This document shows positions 48,551-59,185 of a stretch of DNA of 64,000 bases, piece by piece; within the stretch, counting starts at the first letter, position 1, and every line of letters begins with the position of its first letter. A program made the position numbers and the translations under genes. The stretch is from contig JASAND010027941.1 in NCBI GenBank assembly GCA_030248195.1, positions 1-64,000 on the forward strand, in the 5' to 3' direction. Below the pieces are notes generated by a model. That model searched no databases, was not told the DNA's origin, and saw only the letters and a program-made list of their open reading frames with translations. The stretch is from Trissonchulus latispiculum (lineage: Eukaryota; Nematoda; Enoplea; Enoplida; Ironidae).

Positions 48551-48980
48551 ACAATTTTTTCAAGTTATACTGAACTGTAACTAAACTAAAACTAACCGGT
48601 AGGTCAGCAGCCGTGCACCTTTGTAAGCTACAGAGCTAAATGTTGACGCGTTGATGACGAACATAACTAAATTAATACTTTTCCCTATATTGTTCAGGTT
48701 TGTGCTTAAGTCAGTCTCACATATTGTCATTCTCTCGAGTTATTCATTCTCGAAATCTCTGCATTTAACGCGGCCGCGCGCTATGATGTAATAATGCCGA
48801 CAATCCAATCAATTATTCACACACAATCACAAACTGGAACTTCAGTAAGACTACCCCGCCCTGGGTCATGTGTTCGCACGCGTTGCATAATTATGCAATT
48901 TTAGGCAATGTCTGTCCGCGCTGTATTAATTCATTGTCATTTTAGAGCTAGGACAAGGATTACTTCTAGCTTGATGTGAC

Positions 48981-49062
48981 TGTAGTCGGTAGCTCAGTTG
49001 GCAGAGCGTCGGAGCATTATGATTAATCCGTAAATCGTGGGTTCGAATTTTTCGGGTCTCAG
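48981..49062 (+). repeat. tRNA-derived SINE-like sequence (Lys-like)
   Basis: Box A TCGGTAGCTCAGTTGGCAGA, a CGGA...TCCG anticodon stem with an enlarged loop, and box B GTGGGTTCGAAT. It resembles a tRNA-Lys body with a short insertion in the anticodon loop, followed by non-tRNA sequence. Confidence 0.65.
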
Positions 49063-49507
49063 ATGCTGAAATGACAACCTTCATTTTGTACATTATTACT
49101 GCAAACAGTTCCACTTCTCAATGAGAAAAACATATCCACTAGATACATAGCAATTCCAAACCTAAGTTTCCGCAAAAATTCCTAGTCACACATCCGAGAG
49201 TGCTATATAAATGCACATAGCAACGCTGATCATTTAACGGCATTTTGGCTTCAACTGTTCACCATTGGATTTATGTCATGTCCAATTCTATTCTTTACTT
49301 ATTCTAGACTGAAAGCAGAAATCTGCCGCCTATTGTGTCAAAGCCCATAACGCTTGAATTGAAACTCTGCACTTATATACGTATATAGAATTTTGGTCGA
49401 ATGGCCCTTCCATGAAATCCCTTCCAAGTTAAAACCATTATCTGTACATACGTCAAGTATTTTATCCTACGTACGTATATAATCCTGAAAAGCCTTAGCG
49501 AACAATA

Positions 49508-50080
49508 ATGCAACGCCTATTACTCTACGCCGTTCTACTATGGCACTCAGTGCAAAGCTTTAACATCACCTTTCAGCCTCCTGAGCTTGAACAACTTTAC
49601 ACTGACACTAGTCAACTGGTTACGATAAACATAACTCTATCTGAGCAGGAGCTAAGCACAGTCCCGGGCCGCTCCATTCTCCTGCTCAGCTACTACAGTC
49701 CGGATGCCGGCTGGTCCAGAACACCCAATCAGAGCGCCGAAATCTACTTGGACGGCCAGACGGATTTCTATCAAACCACTTTTCTGGTCGAAGGACAGTT
49801 TGTTGGCAGATCACGAATTGAGATTCTGGCTAATCTCACCCAGCCAGACGCCAGTGATCAAAAGAATCGCTCCAGCTGGCAACAGTTGACCTATCAGGTT
49901 TCGGTCTGGCGCTCATCATCCAAATATGAGCCAATATTTACGGGTATTGTGGCCGTGGTGTCCATGATAACAACATTTATGATGGGAACGCAGGTGGAAT
50001 TTGCGGTGATCAAAAAGGTCCTAAGGCGACCGATTGCTCCCCTGATCGGATTTGGATGTCAGTACATCCTGATGCCGCTG
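49508..50080 (+). CDS. SLC10 transporter exon 1
   Basis: 191 codons, donor GTAAGA. Signal peptide MQRLLLYAVLLWHSVQS, ectodomain, TM1 near residues 143-160 and the start of the next helix ending GCQYILMPL, the conserved Q-x(3)-MP motif holding the Na2-site Gln. Confidence 0.95.
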
Positions 50081-51295
50081 GTAAGACAAAGAGAAATAGA
50101 ATTTTGATAAAATTATAAAATAAGATAGAAAATTGAAAAAGTGAATGAGGGTCGTTACCAGGACTGTTGGTCTAAAAATCCCTTTATACCTTTGGTGATG
50201 TAAGATTTCACCTAATTTCATTTATCTACCCAGTACCCTACTTCATTGATACACATTTTAAGGTCTTCAAATGAGACCGACATCTGTAAAAATAAGTCAA
50301 CCATTACATAAGCGTGAGCGGTCTATCCCTCAAACCAGCTACCTGGCTATTTTTACTGGGGGCGGGAGATGGGCCCTTCCCCCCCCACTCGGTAACCTCC
50401 TCCACCATAAATTCCGACCTCCCCCCATAACCACACTTTAACAAGGGGGGGGGGGGTATGGGGGGACCCCTCAAAAATTGGAGTTTCGGTACAAGGGCTA
50501 GCAAAATCAGGGCCAGGGGACAAGGGACAGTGCCAGGAAAGGCAGGTCAAACTGAAAATTGATGGAATTTTTGGCCAAAAATAGCTAATTTTTTTAAATT
50601 ATCGAAAACATTTCCAAAAAAATAGCTAGAAACTGCTTATTTTGCTCTACCATGGCTGTAAAATAGATAATTTACCGCTAAATTCGCTCAAAATTTGCAA
50701 AAATTGCACTATTTCTAGTGAATTTTCTGCTGGGACCCTCCTCCCAAATTTGAGATAAGGTACAAGGGCAGGTAAATTTTGGGATAAACCCGGTACAGGA
50801 CCCCTCAGGAATGGCTGTCCTTGTTAATGTATGCCCATAACATAAAAAATTTCACCACTTTTATCCTAAATTTTCCGGATTCGCCGGAATTCTAACAAAC
50901 GTTTTGCTATTTTAGCGTAAAAACACCTAAAATTAATCGTTTTTCACGATTTTTGGCAGTTTTTACACAAAAACGTAAAAATTCGCAAACTTTTTCAAAA
51001 ATATGCCCCCCTCCATTTTTTGTGAGCCCTCCCATCAATGGGACGGGACAACTTTGAGCCCCCCCCCCCCCCAATAAATTTTGGCCTATAAATAAGCCGG
51101 GCTACTCAACTGAACTACTAGAATAATTCCAAGAGTCAGTTTGTTTACTAACATTTCCAGTTTCCCCTCCTCTAGTTAAGACTCCCAACCAACCACACAG
51201 TACCGTGTTCAGGCATAAAATAAACATTCAAGAACCAAATACAAATGTCAAATTTACTTTACATGTTTAATAAAAACTAAACTTTAACGTTTTAG
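50081..51295 (+). other. SLC10 intron 1, 1215 bp
   Basis: GTAAGA to TTTTAG. Mostly occupied by a poly-G/C MITE (50343-51100). Confidence 0.9.
50343..51100. mobile_element. CTGGC-ended poly-G/C MITE in SLC10 intron
   Basis: Left end CTGGCTATTTTTACTGGGGG; the inverted right end is CCGGCTTATTTATAGG. A perfect 5-bp GCTAC flanks both sides (50338-50342 and 51101-51105). The interior has several G/C runs and a TTCCGGATTCGCCGGAA hairpin (50873-50889). Confidence 0.6.
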
Positions 51296-51470
51296 ATAGC
51301 CTATGGCTGGAGTCAAGTGCTTCTCACAGAATCCAGAGAAATTCAGCTGGGCTATTTTGCGGTTGGAACCTGTCCAGGTGGTAAACAGTCAAATCTTTGG
51401 TCCATCCTGCTGGATGCTAACCTAGATCTATCAGTTACCCTGACAGTAGTGTCAACATTAGCAGCAATAG
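51296..51470 (+). CDS. SLC10 transporter exon 2
   Basis: 58 codons plus one base, acceptor gttttag, donor GTACGT. Holds the family signature GTCPGGKQSNLW and LDLSVTLTVVSTLAAI with Na1-site residues S223, N224, S237 and T241. Confidence 0.96.
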
Positions 51471-52365
51471 GTACGTCCTAATTTCAATTTTCGAACCGAA
51501 ATGACCGAACATCAGTCACCTATGAAGTAAAATAACATACGAGTGTATAAGAATCTGACACATTTTGAAACATTTCTGTGCCAATTTTATAGCTTATTGG
51601 TTAATATCATCTCCACCACCCTTATCCATAAAATATTTCGGACAGAATAGAATAGACAGAATAGCTATTTTTGTCTGTATTCCCCGCCGCCCTTCGATCC
51701 CGGAAAGTTATCCAGAAAGTCGAAGCAATTTTTATGGTGATTCATGTACACGTAACGTACGCTATACACACGTATGTACCTAACTGAAATGTACTCCCCC
51801 ATCATATAAGTGGAACTGGTTAGATTTAACGCAATCATCTGCTAAAATGACGTTGAAAGGAGACATCGTACAAACTGTTGCCTGCACGAAACCTATACAT
51901 ACAATGTCTAGTGTACAAACTTTTCACTACAGGACACAACAGAAAAAATTTTATGGAACAACAAGAAAAGCAGTGTGGGTTGTCTCTTCAAAATGTTCAG
52001 AGAAACATGACCGAATAAATAATATCTAGTTATAATGCCCAAGAAAATCAGACTGTACATATACTGTGTATTTTCTAGCGAAGGGCACTGGATATTCGGA
52101 TATCCGTTACCGTAAAATAGGCGGATATCCGGATATAAAAAATATATGTGGTATCCATCACTAACATTTTTAATCATTGATAGGAGTAGAGACTACCAAA
52201 ACAGCCACACGTCCGCGGATCCCTGAGGGCGTGGATCACACATCAGAGGAGTTAGAAAAGGGAAAATAAAATACGTACTTAGCCACCCGCAACATGAAAG
52301 TCCGCGTTTTGATTTTCATTTTTCATTCATTTTTCTAAGTATATCACTTATTGTGCCTATTTTAG
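51471..52365 (+). other. SLC10 intron 2, 895 bp
   Basis: GTACGT to TTTTAG. Contains a palindromic GGATATCC-rich patch at about 52090-52140. No exon seen. Confidence 0.85.
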
Positions 52366-53210
52366 CTATGATGCCTCTATGGCTGCTGACCATGGGTGCC
52401 ATGGTAATCAGTAAAGGCACGAGGATACACATCCCATTTGAGAATCTAATCTACAGTCTGGCAATGATAATCATACCCACCATTATCGGTATGGTGATCC
52501 GGGCCAAACGGCGGCCCTGGGCCGATCAGATCGGCAAATACATCAAAGCCATCACAGCCGTCTTTGTCCTGATCCTGATCATCTTCGGATCAATCATCAA
52601 CTTCTACATCTACTACCTGTTCACCTGGCAACGTGTCCTGGCCGGCATGCTGCTGTCCTGGACCGGCTTTGCCCTCTCCTTTGCCGTGGCCTGGCTCCTA
52701 CGCCAGTCAGCCCAGGACGTTCGGACCATTGCCATCGAAACGGGGATACAGAATGCCAGCATTGCCATTCTGATCATCAACGTTTCCCTGGCCCACCCAG
52801 ACTCAGATCTGGTGGTGGTGATGCCCATCATCTGTATGATGTTCACCCCGTTGCCCCTCGTGATCGGACTGATCTATCTTCAGATTCGCAACTGTCGTCA
52901 GCGTCGCGCTCAGCTGCGGAAGACGCACGACATCGCGCCAGCAGTGCCCGGCGCTGGGGGAAAACAAGACGTCAAACTGAAACCGACTGACGTGGGATCG
53001 GGTGATGATCCTACTAAAAAGGTGGCGGAAAATGAAAAAGAAAAGCCGCCGGACACAGTAGAAATCTCCAAACCGATGACGGTAACCGGGGCTCATCCGA
53101 ACAGCCTTCGAATAGATGTGGAAAATGGAACAGAAGTACACAAGAGGAACGTTCCCAGCTACGGAGGCTTGGATGAGACCGTACCACACAACACAAATCA
53201 TACACCTTAG
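52366..53210 (+). CDS. SLC10 transporter exon 3 (last)
   Basis: Completes a split Ala codon, then MMPLWLLTMG continues the family motif directly from STLAAI. Further helices follow, IETGIQNASIAILI holds the shared sodium ligands E374 and Q378, and a Lys/Pro/Asp-rich cytoplasmic tail from about 426 ends with TAG at 53208. Confidence 0.96.
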
Positions 53211-54454
53211 TTTATCCTACATTTCTAGTACAATGCATAAAACGAACGACGAATACTATAATTTTTAAATTTTGTGTCTTATTCACTGTATCACATTGTT
53301 ATGCAATCAGTTTCTGTATGATGCACAAATAATACATCAGACAGTCATAAAACGAAAACGGGAAAAGTACACAGTAAACTTGGTAGTTTTATGTGTTAGA
53401 CTAGCGTCCTTGGCATGTTTAGGTATGGCGATTGGGCCCTGAATTACGGATAAATTGGGAGGAGACCTAGTAAACATTGAAATCTCAAACGTTACAGGAA
53501 ATTTTTAGTGAAAACGAAAAATTGTTCCATCCTATTTTCTGCCAATGGCCAATCAATTCAAATATGATAGAAAAAGATACAGCTCTGTGAAGATAATATC
53601 TAAGGGACTGTTCAATGAAGAGTAACATTACTTGGATTAGTCTTTTAAGTACACCGAAATCTACATTGCTTTAACAGACATTCAGCAAGTATAATCACCA
53701 GCCATAAACTAATTCAAAGGCCCAACAGTCGTGTTCAGGACAGTGTTGACGTATTTATACTCAACAGATAGACCGTCACAATGCACATTTCACTCACACC
53801 AAATTGAGTTCACTACTTCGAACTTGAAATTTTGTAGAAAAAATCTCAAGAAATCTCATTCCCCACTTTCAAAACTCAAAAGATGAAGGTTCAACCAAGA
53901 AACCACGCATTCACAACTTCAGTAATTCCACTAACTAACCGTACAGAAAAGAAAATAGCTCATAGTATGAGGGGCGCTCCGCGCAGCCTCATGATAATCC
54001 TAAGATGAAAATCATCAGGTATACGTATACTCGTCACACACCAGGGGCCTATATGTTAAAACGGCACCTAAACCAGGCTTAAATAAAAAAACTCGGGCTA
54101 GCGTTCCGCAAAAACACATCACATTATCTCATCTAAATACAACAGGACAACACTGCGTACATGAATACTGGATTACTGGATCTCACCACAACAAAGTCAT
54201 AATGACACTTTATTATCTGAAAACTCCAAAATACTACCATTCGTCACTTCTCCATTCTCTCATGCGTCAAAATAATGAGTAAATAATTCCATCCTCAAAT
54301 GAAATAGTATGCACACATGCACAAAACACCAACAATAATACATAAAGAAGTATACTAGCCCGCGTTTACCTCATTTTCTTTACCCAACATTACTAATACA
54401 GTTACAGCACAGTTCCACAAACAAACTATAGTAGAGATGGTACCTGCTATTTAC

Positions 54455-54643
54455 CTTATTGACTTTGGCATTAACCTCCGGCCGGGCGTCCATAATGAAC
54501 AGTTTGGGCGACTGGGCATTGGCCTCCACAATCATGGAAAGGTATCGCTCGTCTTCCGGCGACCGACGGGCCGTCATGCCAACCAGCGGCTGAGAGGACC
54601 GCGTCATGGAGGCCTGGCTCTCCGGATGAATCCAGGATAGGAC
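54455..54643 (-). CDS. MTMR2: Myotubularin exon: start of phosphatase core
   Basis: Acceptor attttag, donor GTAAAT, 63 codons: [35 protein letters not shown] and [19 protein letters not shown], matching [15 protein letters not shown] and FIFDARP..NA..NK of MTMR2. Confidence 0.97.
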
Positions 54644-55300
54644 CTAAAATCAGTAGGAAAAAACTGGGAAAGTAGGAACCACCGAAAATGAAATGGAAAG
54701 ACTGACTACTCAATAAATAATTGATTTTCTCAATAATCTTCTAAAGAATTTGAATGAAGAAGAAGAAGAAGAAAGAAGAATGGTGAAACAACAGATATAA
54801 ACCCAAACACTAACCTAGCCGACACTGTAGAGTGTACAATACATTCTAAACTTTTCAAGCTTTAGGCTAGTTTTAAGGCTCCTGTTGCCCCAACGAAAAT
54901 TCTGTAGATTCTGAGTAAAATTTAGCATCTTTTTAGATTTCAAAAATTACAAAATATCGTCTTGTAGAGATTTTATGCTAAAACATGGAAGAAAATACAA
55001 ATGTTTGCGTTTGTGATTTCGCAATAGATCGCTTTAGAATTTTACCGTTTTCTTGGTAGGATAAACCGAGATCCGGTCAACGGCACTCAACGAGAAAACA
55101 ATCGAACCCCGCAATAAATTGTGCACAATAATAATCTGTGACAGCATGGAGAAAAAGACTATGATTTGAGCATAGGACTAGCAAACCAAATGAATCTAGC
55201 AGCCTAGTAAATATTGTTTCAAAGTCTTAAAATTAATTCATTTACATACTGTAATGTAGTGGGTATTATTGCATTCCGAAGACATGACATCGAAACTTAC
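54644..55300 (-). other. Myotubularin intron, 657 bp
   Basis: Donor GTAAGT, acceptor attttag. It contains a short GAA-rich stretch (54757-54780), otherwise nothing supported. Confidence 0.85.
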
Positions 55301-55387
55301 CGGAATACGAGCCCTGCTTCGAAAATTGCCGACCTGTCTGAGAAAGTCTTCACTTTTAGGATCAGCAGCTTCCTTTGGAACACACAG
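55301..55387 (-). CDS. MTMR2: Myotubularin exon
   Basis: Acceptor gtttttcag, donor GTAAGT, 29 codons: LCVPKEAADPKSEDFLRQVG then NFRSRARIP, matching the A.FRSRGRIP block just before VLSWIHPES. Confidence 0.96.
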
Positions 55388-55757
55388 CTGAAAAACGGGT
55401 ACAAAAAATGAGACAAAATACAAGGCAAAACACGTGAAATCAATTATACAGGAAAACTGGGAGCTGAAGACTATAGTATAATATATTTCTATTTGAGCAA
55501 AAGCTCTGAGCAAACTTTACCTATTCACTCAATGCTGAAAAATCAAAACTACATCAGCCTCCTCAACCAAATTTATTCTACCTTTCTATGGTAGTGATTG
55601 TAGTTGCAGACATTAACTCAGAACAACTATTACATATTCTTTACTTGACGTTATGAGGCCATTTATATGTAAAACGGAACCCTGCAAGTTGTGTGAAAAT
55701 TACACTTACATAATAACAACCGCAACAATTAAGACGCTAAATAGTCTACAAACTTAC

Positions 55758-55832
55758 CACCGTCGGATACGTATCAGCAAACTGGTAGTCAGAGTTAATT
55801 TTGGTCAATTTCCAAGTCTCGTTTGGAATGCC
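55758..55832 (-). CDS. MTMR2: Myotubularin exon
   Basis: Acceptor tgttttag, donor GTAAGT, 25 codons: GIPNETWKLTKINSDYQFAD then TYPTV, matching GLPNESWRITKIN..YELCDTYP. Confidence 0.96.
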
Positions 55833-56164
55833 CTAAAACACATTATAATGCTGACTACTGATTACCACTGAAAATCGTAGCTCTAATACGCACACAAAAG
55901 TAGCCAAAAACGAATACTACTGCCTCCTAGAAGCAGTTTTTGTTCCAAAATGTGTTCTTTAAAACAGCTTTTTTGTCACAAATAAAAAATTTAAAAAACA
56001 ATAAAAGAACACAGCAAAAGGCAAGATTAGAGGTTAAAAAGAACAGAAAATTAAGCTTTCCTAAAAAGTAAAATTCTGAAAGTTTCTTCAACTTCTGGGA
56101 AACTCTGCACCCTGTTTCTTTCGAATTTTGGATACGCTAACGCTGATGAGCCTAGTTTGACATT

Positions 56165-56437
56165 ATGGGCATAGCAGATTCTCCTGCATGTCCGGACTGT
56201 GGGGCGGGAGAAGAAGATCTTGCCCACCTGCTCCTCCACTGTCCCCGGCATCGCTCAGCTCGCAGGCGGAACCTGGGAACCAGGCCGAGGTTGGATATTT
56301 TGTCTCAGGGACCCCCCCCCCCAGGGTGCTTGCCTTCCTGAGGGATGTGGGGCGGATCTGACGGATCTGGTCTGTCCTAACCACATTGAATTCATTCACG
56401 ATGGTCCAGGAACACGAAGAAGAAGAAGAAGAAGTCT
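56165..56437 (+). pseudogene. LINE ORF2 C-terminal zinc-finger fragment with (GAA)n end
   Basis: The plus-strand frame reads ADSPACPDCGAGEEDLAHLL then LHCPRHRSARRR, the CxxC...H...C zinc-binding tail of LINE ORF2, then frameshifts in a poly-C run near 56314 (VLAFLRDVGRI continues in another frame). It ends in GAAGAAGAAGAAGAA. A possible second scrap (MPNHSACPYCP) lies near 56790. Confidence 0.8.
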
Positions 56438-56910
56438 CGTTTGAACTTGAATTAGCTGTAAATTTCATTAAATTCTTCAAATCTTAGTTAAACATTAAGA
56501 ATAGCAAATTCTTTCTATTCTAGGAGTATGAACGCTTTCTATACGTTTACTTATAAGTTATTGCTATTGTGTACAGTAAAAAATTTATATTTCTAATTTT
56601 TCATTAAATTTCTCATTTTTAAAATTTTAAAAAAGAAGTTTTGAACAGGACCTATTTTCAAAACACCCTGCCTAGAATTAAAAATTTTTAAAAATGCATC
56701 AACATTTTGGAAGGAACAAATATAAATCATCAGAACCAAACTTGTGTTTGCACAGATATATAAAAGAAAACATTCGGACTCTCGTCTCCCATGCCGAACC
56801 ACTCTGCATGTCCGTACTGCCCTTATTGAGAAGCAAAGCTTAAGTTTCTAGCTTTCTTCAATATTTGAACAAATCCACAATATGCGCCACAATCGGAAAA
56901 ATAGGATACA

Positions 56911-57645
56911 CCCAAGGGTATTTTTACCGGGTAGGAGCGAATTAGACCTTCCCCCCCCCCGAAAATGCCTCTGCCTCCAGGGATTTTTGCTTCACCTCCC
57001 CCTGGATTTTTTGGGGGCCCAAATTTTTGCCAAAAAGGCAAAAATTTTCAAAAATTTTTCAGAGATTTTTTCGTAAGAATGGATATATTTAGCTTAAATC
57101 CTGGCATTTTTGAGAACTTTTTGCGTTTCTACGTGCAAAATACGCCAAAAATACCAATTTTCAGCTCATCTTTGCAAAAAACTCCCCCTTTCCGGGCAAG
57201 GGTGGAGAGGACCTGGGATGCCCCCCCAAAAACCCCAAAAAATACCCTGGATACTGGCTAATTTTTTATGGGGGGGGCTTCATGGGGGGCCCCCCCATCG
57301 ATGGGGGGGGTCACCCAAAATGGGGGGGGGGCATATTTTTAGAAAATTTTTTCGAATTTTTGTGGGTTTTTTGTGTACAAACTGCTAAAAATCGCTAAAA
57401 ATGACTAATTCTAGGTGTTTTTTACGCTAAAATAGCGAAAATTTAGTCAAAAATCCGGCGAAGCCGGAAAATTTTTTGAAAATTTTGGGTAAAAATGGTA
57501 AAATTTGGGAATTTTTGGGGTTATGGGGGGAAGGTCGGGATTTATGGGGGGGGGGGCTTTTCATGGGGGGGCTCCTCGAATGGGGGGGGGGGAGGTCGCC
57601 GAATGGGGGGCGGGCCCCCACCCCCCCCTACTAGGGATAAGCCAG
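56911..57645. mobile_element. Poly-G/C-rich MITE-like element
   Basis: Left end AAGGGTATTTTTACCGGG and inverted right end CTGGCTTATCCCTAGTAGGG resemble the ends of the element at 50343. GGATACA flanks both sides (56904-56910 and 57647-57653). The interior has many G-runs and C-runs and the hairpin CCGGCGAAGCCGG (57455-57467). Possibly two elements fused. Confidence 0.55.
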
Positions 57646-57675
57646 TGGATACATCAACTAAAAATACATTCATAC

Positions 57676-57759
57676 CATTCTTGCATACTCTCTAACAGGA
57701 TCATATACAGACCAGCCGTCAAAGGAAAACTGTTCTTTGTAGCAAAATGCAAACAGTTG
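57676..57759 (-). CDS. MTMR2: Myotubularin exon: GRAM-to-phosphatase linker
   Basis: Acceptor actattgcag, donor GTATGA, 28 codons: QLFAFCYKEQFSFDGWSVYD then PVREYARM, matching LFAFEYKE.F.ENGWKLYDPLLEYRR. Confidence 0.96.
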
Positions 57760-57967
57760 CTGCAATAGTAAAAAATTAATGAGATTTCCAGCAGACACAC
57801 AAATTTAACAGACACAGAAGCTTCATAACTATGGCAAGTACAAAAGACAGAACAGAATAATAACAAAACCAGGGGAGCATTTCCGTTAGAATAAGTAATG
57901 AAAATGCTCCTCCGGAGCAAGAAAAAGTAATATGGGGGCTAGGTTCAAAAAAAGAAGAGGACTAGGT

Positions 57968-58441
57968 TGTGGGCGAATTAATATGGGCACAGCTTCGCCG
58001 AGCAACCCATATTCGCGGACTGAAAAAGTTATACACATATTGCATACGTTAAAAACCAACTCTACTAACTGTAATCCACTCTAAATCACTTTGGTAACTT
58101 TAACGAATGACCAATCTAATCGTCTCAAACAGCAACCATTTACCAATAGTCATTAGCTTGTATGCATATTTGATCAGTATTAGTATATTTTCTGTACGAG
58201 TCGGCCGGGCCGATTGGCCATCTATTGTATTGCCATTCCATGCCCTTATTATTCTGCCAGTAAATCACCTGTAAGTTCCTTTATTAAGTAATGCTGATTA
58301 CTTCTTTTCATTAGGCAAGGTATAGTTAGGGTTTCTCTTTCTTTCTTGCCAGTTGCACCCTAGGTTACGCTAGAGTAGAAACTGCATCATTTCGCCATCT
58401 AAGAACCGATTTGGTACAGGACAATAAACCGGTAGTTAACA
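57968..58441 (+). mobile_element. LTR remnant of an LTR retrotransposon
   Basis: A segment beginning TGTGGGCG and ending AATAAACCGGTAGTTAACA is followed immediately by TGGCGACCGTGACAGGAC, which has the form and position of a tRNA primer-binding site. AATAAA near the end fits an LTR polyadenylation signal. No gag or pol follows. The left boundary is a guess. Confidence 0.5.
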
Positions 58442-58443
58442 TT

Positions 58444-58461
58444 TGGCGACCGTGACAGGAC
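58444..58461 (+). promoter_or_regulatory. Putative retrotransposon primer-binding site
   Basis: TGGCGACCGTGACAGGAC lies just after the presumed LTR end; it would pair with a tRNA 3' end ending in CGGTCGCCA. Confidence 0.5.
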
Positions 58462-59185
58462 CACTGTCCGGTTTGCTAAATTCAAAAATGTAAATTTTGC
58501 GATTTTTCAAAAACAATTTTTGAACTTAATTTTGCGATTTATTGAAAAAGGTTTGCATTTTTAGAATCGCAAAAATTAGGAGAATCTTTTAAAACGCTTT
58601 TTGTTTAAGTTTGATGAAAATTTTTAAAATTTTTGCAGTTAGAAAAATTTTTGTGGGTTTTTTCCACAACCTTTTGTGCCGAATTTTCTCCATACTGAGA
58701 AACCTTGACACAGAGGAAAGCAACAGAAGCTGAACTTGGAGCATATATAATTTGCAAATTTTAGCAAAAAATTGTCAAATTTAGATAATTTTTGTACCCT
58801 CCCAAAAACAAATTTTATCAAATTTTTGCAATTTCTTGCCTAAATAAAATCTGTGGGTATTCCCCAAGCGTTGTATAATTTTTGGGGACCAGTAATTACC
58901 AAAATTTTGGAATTTCAGGCACTGTTTATGCAAAAATTAAGCATATTAAGCATTTTTAAGACTAGTCCTCTCTTGATTTTAGAACCTCACCACCCCACAT
59001 ATTACTTTTTCATGCTCCGGAGGAGCATTTTCCTTACTTGTCTTTCTGTCGTTTTAAAGGTTCCCTTTCCAGCAGTGTGCTTACTGATATAAGAAGCTTG
59101 AACCAGTAACTGGTTCAACTTTGAACCAGTCGAACTAAGTTGAACCAGTCGAACTAGATCTGGCCAGCCATGGTTCGCCTCAAAA

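Larger units (their letters stand above)
49508..53210 (+). other. SLC10 family sodium-coupled transporter gene (3 exons, 530 aa), nested in myotubularin intron
   Basis: Exons 49508-50080, 51296-51470 and 52366-53210 join into 530 codons plus stop. The protein has a signal peptide (about 1-17), a 120-residue extracellular domain with five N-glycosylation sequons (N19, N41, N74, N109, N120), an SLC10 transmembrane core (about 143-425) and a charged cytoplasmic tail of about 105 residues. Sodium-site residues known from the bacterial ASBT structures are all present: Q185, S223 and N224 (CPGGKQSN), S237, T241, E374 and Q378 (IETGIQN). SLC10 proteins co-transport bile acids or other organic anions with Na+. 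The long N-terminal ectodomain resembles the SLC10A3 (P3)/SLC10A5 branch, whose substrates are poorly known. The start is chosen because it gives the signal peptide and has A at -3. It runs opposite to the host gene. Confidence 0.95.
42819..54454 (-). other. Myotubularin intron, 11.6 kb, hosting the SLC10 gene
   Basis: The codons on both sides are consecutive (NAKVNK, then AKGGGYE), so no exon is missing. It holds MITEs, a LINE 3' end, two tRNA-like SINEs, poly-G repeats and the complete SLC10 gene on the opposite strand. The stretches 42819-43861, 44540-46094, 47393-48229 and 53211-54454 show nothing I can support beyond AT-rich intronic DNA. Confidence 0.92.
55833..57675 (-). other. Myotubularin intron, 1.84 kb, repeat-rich
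   Basis: Donor GTATGA after 57676 and acceptor tgttttag before 55832. It holds a plus-strand LINE 3' fragment (56165-56437) and a poly-G/C element (56911-57645) ending only about 30 bp from the upstream exon. The rest is AT-rich. Confidence 0.85.
57893..59038. mobile_element. Element with ~40-bp terminal inverted repeats, containing an LTR remnant
   Basis: Outer ends are inverted copies of AAGTAATGAAAATGCTCCTC and CGGAGCAAGAAAAAGTAATA, with few mismatches; each arm is itself palindromic (TGCTCCTCCGGAGCA). A partial third copy of this end motif lies near 63470-63505. No transposase is seen. An LTR-like segment lies inside. Confidence 0.55.

Noticed and set aside
48981..49062. Functional tRNA-Lys gene
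   Set aside because: The anticodon loop is enlarged by several bases and the acceptor ends do not pair, so a SINE or pseudogene is more likely.
49476..49482. TATATAA as the SLC10 TATA box
   Set aside because: It lies only 26 bp before the ATG, leaving almost no 5' leader; AT-rich chance match is likely.
56770..56815. Additional LINE zinc-finger copy (MPNHSACPYCP)
   Set aside because: Only about a dozen residues resemble the motif and the frame stops at once; too short to list as a feature.
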